64,000 bases of DNA from NCBI GenBank assembly GCA_024345305.1, contig BRON01000015.1, positions 124,001 through 188,000 of the forward strand, written 5' to 3'. This document shows positions 57,189 through 64,000 of this stretch, one piece after another. The stretch's first letter is position 1; the number at the start of each line of letters is the position of its first letter. The notes under the pieces were generated by a model, which did no database searches, was not told the DNA's origin, and saw only the letters and a list, made by a program, of their open reading frames with translations. The translations under genes were made by a program, and so were the position numbers. Source of the DNA: Mrakia gelida (Eukaryota; Basidiomycota; Tremellomycetes; Cystofilobasidiales; Mrakiaceae).

Positions 57189-57839
57189 TCGAGGCTTGGC
57201 TTTGTAAAAGTGAGATCCTTCCCGTCGCCTTCGTTCTACCGCGAACGATTTCTCGCTCGAGCTCAGCGCTGATCTCGCCCTGGCCCTCTTCTCAGTTCAT
57301 CCTCGTCAAAGCTCCTCTCCTTGTCGCTCAGACCACCTTCGGCTCTTCTTCGAGACTCGCGCGCTATATCCCTTTGTCGGGTCACCTACTCGTGTATCAA
57401 CATGACGCCTTTCTTCATCAGAAAGCGATCCGACCCGCGAGACGCGTCGACGACTCGCGTTCAAGAAGTCGTTTACCTCTCTTTCCATTGCTCTTCCTTG
57501 CTCAAATGATGTGCTCAAGAGATCGAGATCATCGTAGCAAAGAGTTAGAGAATCCGAAAAGCGAGAAGAAGCGCAAATCGAACCGAATCGAGTCAGGAAC
57601 GAATGAACGAACGAAGAAAACCAAAGTGGACGAACCGACGGGTGTGGCTCTTCGCCTCCATGGGGAGAGGGTGTATGCAAAGAGGCGCCCAGAAAGGCAA
57701 TCAAGACAACTGAGACGCGACGGGGAGCTAGCAAGCAAATCGAAGGGAGACGACGCGGGATGAAGCGAGCAAGGACGTCTAGGGAAATGGGAGCAGAAGC
57801 TGTAGCAGGAGTTTGTAGTCGAAGGTCATAGCGAGTTGT
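57189..57839. other. Convergent 3' spacer
   Basis: Between the small-protein gene and the zinc-cluster gene. No gene recognised. GACGCGTC occurs near 57439. Confidence 0.4.
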
Positions 57840-60084
57840 TCATCCGACGTCGGGGGTGTAGGAGTCCTCCCTGAGACCGTGAATGTGCTTGGACTTGAGG
57901 ATTCGGTCTTGAGACTTGAGGTAGGTGCACTGAGAGAAGAAGACGGACGTCAGGGCGATCGTCGAGGAGCGAGAAGAGAGACGAAGACGAGAAGGACGAA
58001 CGTGAACAGGTCGTCCGTATCTGGCGCTGCTGTTGACGCATCGAACGCAGTCTCCGATGGGGTTGATTCGGCTGTGGGAGATGGCGGTCCGAGTCAGTGT
58101 TGAGGTCGAAGACCGAAGAGAGAAAAGAAGAGACGAGAGGTTGAGCCCACCCGTCGGGTCCGAGAGGCTTCTTGCAGGGCTTCTTCATTCGAGCACAGTC
58201 GTCGCAGGAGAAGGCGACTCGAGGCTCTCGACCAGTCTTAGTGATTGCCGTGGGAGACGTCTGAGTGAGGGGCTGGTCGAAGAAATGGAGAAGTCAGCGG
58301 GGAGCTCGACGCGAGGCTTCACCAGAGTCGAGGAGAGAGAAGAGGTCACGACAAACCTTGGGAGAGAGAGCAGCGGCGTTGGAGACGCCGAGCATGTTGT
58401 ATCTCCCATCAGACTCGATGTCGAAGAGCAGATCGTCGTCGGGACCTGCGATCATCGAGCTGGAATCGAAGGAAGGAAGAGGAAGTGGTCAGTCGCAGCT
58501 CTATGTCGTACTGATACGAGTATGGGAACTCACTCGGGGTCGAAGACGAGTCCCTGTCCTCCCGAAGTGGACTGAGATCCCATGTACTGACTGTGAAAGG
58601 TGGAAGAGAGGAAGGCGAGAGGGATCAGTTCGACGCGTCGCGAAATCGAGAAGCACGATCGAGGAGGACTCACTCGAGCCAGCTCGTATCTCCGTTCGCC
58701 GACCAAGAAGATGAGCCACTGGTTTGAATATCCGAGAAGGACCCACGTGTGTGTCGAGAAGACGGGCTGGAGAGGCGAAGGTCGAACTGGTCAGCTTGTT
58801 CGATCGCGAGGAAAAGCAGACTGATCTCGAACGTCGGACTCACTTGCTTTGAGAGACCCCCTCATCGGAGTCAGAGAAGCAGCTCGTGCTTGCGGCGTAC
58901 TGTTGCCCGTTAGCCGTGAAGGGCCCAGTGTTGTCGGAGGCGAGGAAACTCCAGCTGAAAACGCGTCGAGAGTGGAGAGTCAGATCAAGGGGAGTCGTCC
59001 GAAGCGTCGCGAAAGCTTGTTGACGAGAAGACTCACGATTCAGATCGAAAAAGTCCCGAGTCGAAGAAGCTGTAAACACAACGTGAAGCGCAGAAGTCAG
59101 CCACGGTGGAGTGGAGCTGGGAGGAACGAAGAAGGACGAGATCGGAACGAACGCTTGTAGACCAGATCCGTTGGTCTGAGTTCCTCGGGCGGCCAGACCA
59201 CCGAGGACGAACTGCTTCTGCTCGGAGAGCTCGACGAGGAGTGCTTGAAGCTCTGTTGCGTGTCTGTGAAGTGGTGAGTTGAGAGGAGTGGTCAGTTCGC
59301 TCGTCGGACGGGAGACGTCGTGATCTTCTCCTCGAAGAACAGAGAACGACACCACCACATCGAGGAGGCGATAGGAATGATCCGAACCAGTAATGTAATC
59401 CCAACATCAACGTCGAAGCAGACAAACGCCAGCTTGAACGAGCTCTCCGACCTTGCCGCTCGACGGAAGATCCTTCACCGCTCCAGTTTCTATACGTACC
59501 GAAGACTCTGATCTTCAGCGCCACCTCCGAGGATGGTAGCCATGTACTCGCAGTCTTGCCTGTCGATAAGCTCTCGAAGAAGGGAGCGGTGGCTGCAGAG
59601 AAGGAAGGAAGAAAGAAGAGATCAGCTCAAGTCCGCTCGCCAGCTCGAGCTGGATGAAGCGAGCTCGGAAGACCTACCGAGCGTTCAAGGATCCAAGGGA
59701 TTCGAATCTGGGATAGATGAGGGAGGAAGGGTGTCAGCTAGAGACTTTCAAAGAGCAGATATCAAGAGGAGATGAAGAAACCCACCTCTCGAACGAAGAG
59801 CTTCCTCCTCCCTCCGCCTCCACCACGACTCGTCCCATCTGCTCATGCTGCTGTTCGTTGGGCCTGATCGTCCAGGTGGATTGGATCATGTCCTCCATGG
59901 CGCTGGACTCGAAGACTGAAGGCGGCTGTTGGTGGCGTTGTTGGTGGTGGAAGGAAGTGGTGGAGTTGGAGAGCGAGGAAGAGTGAGGAGGGAGGAGGAG
60001 GGAAGCACGGAGGATGGAAGAGCTCGAGTCTCGAAGGGTTCTGTATTCGTGGTCGAGATGTCCATCGAAGAGGAAAGGGTTCAT
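57840..60084 (-). CDS. Transcriptional regulator with C-terminal zinc cluster
   Basis: Ten or more short exons. The N-terminus (MNPFLFDGHLDHEYRTLRDS) is followed by low-complexity, Ser/Gln/His-rich sequence. Mid-protein segments such as LLRELIDRQDCEYMATILGG, ATELQALLVELSEQKQFVLG and STHTWVLLGYSNQWLIFLV have no sure family, though a PAS-like fold is conceivable. The C-terminus carries a Zn2Cys6-type cluster over three exons, CDDCARMKKPC, DGRINPIGDCVRC and NSSARYGRP-CTYLK, i.e. C-x2-C-x6-C-x14-C-x2-C-x10-C, ending SYTPDVG. Both the C-terminal place of the cluster and the wide last spacing are unusual; basidiomycetes do have C-terminal clusters. A DNA-binding role is inferred. Confidence 0.7.
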
Positions 60085-61103
60085 GGTCGTGGTTAGAAGG
60101 TGAGAAGAGGACGAGATGGGTGGCGGATAAGAAGGCGAGGAGATGAACGTGGTTGAAGGAAAGGAGTCAGGAAAAGAAAGTCAGCTCAATGAGCTCGAAC
60201 CAAACTCTCCGAGATTCAACCCGGTTGTTTTCAGTCGTTCCCCAGCTCCTTCCATTCGAGCAAACAGGTGATTTCTTGATATCAGGGAGCTCGGAAGACT
60301 TTGATCTACATGCTGGAAAAGAGAAAACGACTCCACGAAAGTTTTAGCTCGAGAGAAAGGCAAACGGGGAGAACTGACCTCACTCCTCCGAACGACCTCC
60401 TCGCCGGAAGGTGACGCTTGTTCTCCCTTCTTGGGCTGTGTATCCTTCCCTTGGTCGTCGCTGAGATGCCGCTGAGCTCCTTTCGCTCTCTCTCTCGACG
60501 TTCCGGCTGACTTCAGCGAATAAGAACGTGTTGGTTCATGGCATCAATGACGGTGAGGCGAAGTAGGGAATCGGGACGGAGGAGTCGCGTCGCTCGCGAC
60601 GCATCGCCTTCGTCGGTGGAGATGGGGAAGACGAAACGAGACGAGAAAGAGTAGGGCAGAGAGGATGATACATGATCTAGGTAGTAGGGTAAAGAGGGTT
60701 GAGTAAATGTTATCAACGAGGAAAGGTTCGAGAGCACTCGACACCGTTCAGAACCCTGCGACGAGCCCGTTGGTCGTTCGGATGGATCGAGGAGCGATTC
60801 TTCTTCCCCTCATGAGCTTCTGAATCCTGGGGAGAGCTTGATCGAAGGTGCGCTCGGCAATGAATGCCGGAAAGGGGTCGGATCTTGACCCCCTTTCCTC
60901 ACAGAGCGAGCGAAAGGCGAGACGCGCAAGAAGCCCCACTCGCGACGCGACTCATCTTGGCGATTTCCTCTCGTGCTTCAACCTCGCACTGTCTTTCCCA
61001 GAAATCCAACTTGAAGAGCAGAGCATCCCATCCGGAAGAGACCAACGCAGAGCAGAGAAACGAGCTGAGAGGAACTAAAAACGCGACGAAGACGAACCGA
61101 AAT
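60085..61103. other. Spacer; possible 3' exon on the minus strand
   Basis: Promoter of the zinc-cluster gene and 3' side of the RTA1 gene. The minus-strand frame 60939-60748 reads AERTFDQALPRIQKLMRGRR then IAPRSIRTTNGLVAGF, which looks coding. It has no ATG, and no matching upstream exon was found. Confidence 0.35.
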
Positions 61104-63452
61104 CTAACTCACTTCCTCCCAAACCTCCTCCAACTCCTCTTCCCTCCTCCCTCTCCAGCCGATCCATCCCTACTCTTCTCCTCCTCCGACGCCGTCCCCG
61201 TCACCACCCCCTCCATCGGCACCTCCTCATCCGGCCCTGCAACCGCCTTCAACACCCCGTTCGAGTCGTAGGCGTAAGGATGCGCGCCGGCGGTGTGGGG
61301 TTTGAGGTATCTCCCAGGGTAGAAGGGGATGTAGACGATGGCTGCGATGAAGAGAGGGAGGGTGTCGAGAGCGTAGATGTAGACTTCGTGGATGGAGAGG
61401 AAACCGCCGTAGCCTTGGGAGAGTTCGACGGATCGGAAGAAGGATCGGATCTGGGAGGTAGGGCGAGGCGAAGGTCAGCGTTTTGGAAGGAGGTGGTGGA
61501 CAGACGGAGAGAGAGGCGGGGGAGCTCACGAGGAAACCAATGCAAGTCCAGAGAAGAGCGTAGAGAAGCTGCTTCCATCGCCTGTCCTCCTTGGTTCCGC
61601 TCCAGAGGGCGGGCTCGCGTTTACGGACGTCTGAGGACGCGACGAGGGAAGGAGGAGCAAGGTCAGCCTCGAGATCTCTCGGCAACTTCTATCAGAAAAG
61701 TGTAGAGCGGGAAACTCACTGTACGCGAAGTGGAGGGTGATCATGCTGTTTGATAAGAAAAGAACGAGAGAACGAAGAGAAAGTCAGCAACGCGACGGCG
61801 AGATTCGAAGGTGAAGAGCGAAGGCGTACGTGAAGAAGAAGAACGAGATGACTGGGGACGTGGAAGAGAGAGAGAAGAGTCAGTGTCGTGCACTCGAAGA
61901 AGGGAAAGAGTGGGGGGAAACGCACGTTGGAGAATGATACCTGAGAGTGAGGAGACGTCAAAGGAAGAGGAAAGGATCAGCTCTCGTCTCGGCTCAGGCT
62001 CCACCAATGACACCACAGCAAGTCAACTCACCAGCCAAGAAGATCTGCGCATCAAAGAGAACGAGGGTCAGCACTGGTCTGGGTTCTTGAGCACGCGTCG
62101 AGTTGGGTTCGGATCGACTCACCTTCGTTCCCGTAACAACCAGCTCAGGGTTCCCCTTCGCGGTCGAAACTCCTCCTCCAGCAGCCTGGACCAAAAACGT
62201 CGCGATATCCGACCCAACGAAGATGATGGTGGTCTTTCGAGCGTTGCTGTTTGATCAAATCGAAGCGAAACAAAGGGTCAGGACGCGTCGCTCAACTCGT
62301 CAGGTCAAAACGACTCACATAAGGAGATGCTTGTCCATTCCCAAATGCCGCACAAGCCGTCCGAGGAGGATGTAGTCCGTGGCGAGCATTCCACAAGGAG
62401 ATAGGGTCGTGAACAGGTAGCTTTTTTGACGAGAGAACGAGGGGGGAACGAGGTCAGCACTTCGAGCGCGAGAGCGAGAGCCAGGAAGGAAGAGAGCTGA
62501 TGGGTGTACGTACAGGATGATGTACACTCCAGTAGCATGCTGATGAAGAGAGAAGGCAGAACGAGAGATGGTCAGATTTTCTCTCCCTCCCTCTCTCTTC
62601 GTTTCCTCGGGCATCGAAGCCAAGGCCGAAGGAAGGACTTGGAAGCTCGCTCGTCTCGCCTCCCTCCGTCCTCCTCTGCTCAACTCACAGTATTCTGCTT
62701 GAACAAGATCCTAATCCCCATTCCAAAGGCATAGCACAGACACGAGATGATCAACTGAAAGCAGGACACCAAGACGTCGGTCAGCGAAGGTTCGAGCTCG
62801 TCTCTGAAACTCGAAAGCCAACTCACCGTGAGCATCCATTTCTGTCCATGCCTGTAGAGTCCATAAGAAAGTCCGACGGAGGTGAGAGCGTAGAGGACTG
62901 TAGCGACGACCGCTAAGGGCACCGAGGGAGTATATTTGAGGGGGTTGCACTGGTGACGGAAGGAGAAACGTAAGGAAGGGGGGAGGGATCGAGGTGAGCT
63001 TCGAGGTTTCTCGATTCGACTTCAAGGAGGAAGAAGGAGGACTCACGACATCGAGTTCGGGATGGTTCTGCGGGTTGACGGAAGGGTGGCGAGAGACAAG
63101 AAATGGGTCAGAGTGAGTAAAAACGGAACGCAAAAAAGGGTCGCACGCGATGTCGACAGAGAGGTCCGAGGAAAGAGAAGAACGAAGGAGAGGAGGGTTC
63201 GGTTCCCTTCCTTCCCCATCCCATCCCCCATCGTCTCTTGTCTTCCCCTACCACCCCCAACCTCGACTCCAACCTGATCCCCAGTCCCCAACGGGCCACC
63301 TCAAGGACGGATATATACACGACAGGGAGGAGGGGACTGACGAACTGGATGTCCTCTCCTGGACAGGCGATGTCCCTCGCTGATATCGAGCTCGCCGTTG
63401 CGAGGAGAAGGATGGCGGCCGAAGCTAAGCGCTGCTGTAAGGGGGAGACCAT
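61104..63452 (-). CDS. RTA1-family lipid-translocating/resistance membrane protein
   Basis: Seven-helix plasma-membrane or ER protein of the RTA1/RTM1/Rsb1 family, linked in yeast to sphingoid-base export and 7-aminocholesterol resistance. Signal-like N-terminus MVSPLQQRLASAAILLLATA. Family blocks: PLAVVATVLYALTSVGLSYG, ISCLCYAFGMGIRILF, YLFTTLSPCGMLATDYILLG, RLVRHLGMDK, IFVGSDIATFLVQAAGGG and GTKIFLAGIILQLISFFFF, plus a last TM region before YPGRYLKPHTAG. The acidic C-terminal tail ends EEVWEEVS. Thirteen exons; four successive ones are micro-exons (62032-62044, 61926-61940, 61830-61851, 61720-61745), all in frame together. A donor-like GTGAGTTAG overlaps the stop. Confidence 0.88.
61720..62044 (-). 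other. Run of four micro-exons in the RTA1 gene (13, 15, 22, 26 nt)
   Basis: Each is bounded by AG and GTGAGT, GTGCGT, GTACGC or GTGAGT, with CTGAC branch sites in the intervening introns. Their concatenation gives IFLAG-IILQ-LISFFFFT-MITLHFAY-N, which matches the conserved RTA1 helix. 76 exonic bases are spread over about 325 bp. Confidence 0.85.
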
Positions 63453-64000
63453 GCTTTGGGAGTTGAACGAAAAGAGTGAGAAGAAGGGTGGTCGATGGAG
63501 GAGAGAAGGGAGAAGGGAGGAGGGAGGCAGAGAGAAGGCGAAACGAGCGAGGTCGAGGCCGTCGAGGGCCGTCGGTACGCCGCCGGCTTGTTTGGTTCGT
63601 GTCAGTAACGCAGGGGGCAGAAAATCTATGAGGAGAGGTTGAACGTGAGAAGGAGGAGAATTTTCCCTTCAGAGAGGTTATGAGAAGACCTGCGAAGGAA
63701 GGAGGGAGGAGGAGAGAGAAAGGGAGGAAGAAATGCGAGGTGATCGCGTTCTCGTCCGCTCGAAATGGACCCCTCTCTCCCTGACGCGTTTCGAATCGAA
63801 CGCGTCTGGGGAAATGAAGTGAAAACTTGCCTCGAACTGGGTACCCTCTCTCAGCTTCAATCTGTCCTGCTGTCCGTCTCGCCTGGTCACTCTGCTCCAG
63901 GACTTGCTCGAAAAAGACGAGCCCCTTCTGTTCGCGACGCGTCGACCCTTCCGCAAATCTCCCCTCATCCTCTCAACTCAAAGAGCAACCAGGAGCGCCT
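63453..64000. other. Promoter/spacer upstream of the RTA1 gene
   Basis: No gene seen. Purine-rich on the plus strand (about 63470-63740). GACGCGTC and ACGCGT words occur near 63784, 63800 and 63937. Confidence 0.35.

Overview
The window is a GC-rich, intron-dense fungal nuclear segment. Almost every gene is split by 80-130 nt introns that start GTGAGT (or GTACGT/GTTCGT), carry a CTGAC-type branch site and end CAG. This architecture, two Zn2Cys6 regulators and the gene repertoire point to a basidiomycete, most likely a red-yeast relative in Pucciniomycotina/Microbotryomycetes. The clade is inferred, not proven. No bacterial-type features, CRISPR arrays or rRNA genes were seen, and no credible tRNA.

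Layout. 0-0.5 kb: the 3' end of a Ty1/copia retrotransposon with its LTR. 1-3.8 kb: OTU-type deubiquitinase (+). 4.3-13 kb: a small membrane protein, an unrecognised multi-exon gene and a Zn2Cys6 transcription factor (all -). 14-16 kb: an F-box/LRR gene (-) broken by a homopolymer frameshift. 16.2-23.5 kb: S-adenosylmethionine decarboxylase (-) and IML2/TTC39 (+), sharing a short divergent promoter. 24-25.4 kb: multi-span membrane protein (+). 25.7-28.4 kb: secreted GH28 polygalacturonase (-). 29.5-33.6 kb: F-box gene and a coiled-coil protein (+). 34.2-36.1 kb: a second F-box/LRR gene (-), paralogous to the one at 14 kb and also frame-broken. 36.2-37.7 kb: p24 cargo receptor EMP24 (+).

38-57.2 kb is the most striking part. 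A three-gene block (small HW..FAK protein, alpha/beta hydrolase, F-box-like gene) occurs twice as mirror images around an ATG9-KIP3 core. The left arm is on the minus strand at 38.0-42.7 kb and the right arm on the plus strand at 51.8-57.2 kb. The left hydrolase has lost its first exon, and both F-box-like copies carry frame lesions. 57.8-60.1 kb: a regulator with a C-terminal zinc cluster (-). 61.1-63.5 kb: an RTA1-family membrane protein (-) with four consecutive micro-exons.

Housekeeping functions present are ubiquitin removal, polyamine synthesis, COPII cargo sorting, autophagy membrane supply, microtubule depolymerisation and lipid/drug response. Accessory functions are pectin degradation, F-box families and the hydrolase. 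Three signals cut across genes: micro-exons (two of which carry GH28 catalytic residues), final exons of about 10-28 nt preceded by a donor site that itself contains a stop, and strong over-representation of the palindrome GACGCGTC, mostly in introns and spacers. All gene models were spliced by eye. Exon ends are best estimates without transcript support.
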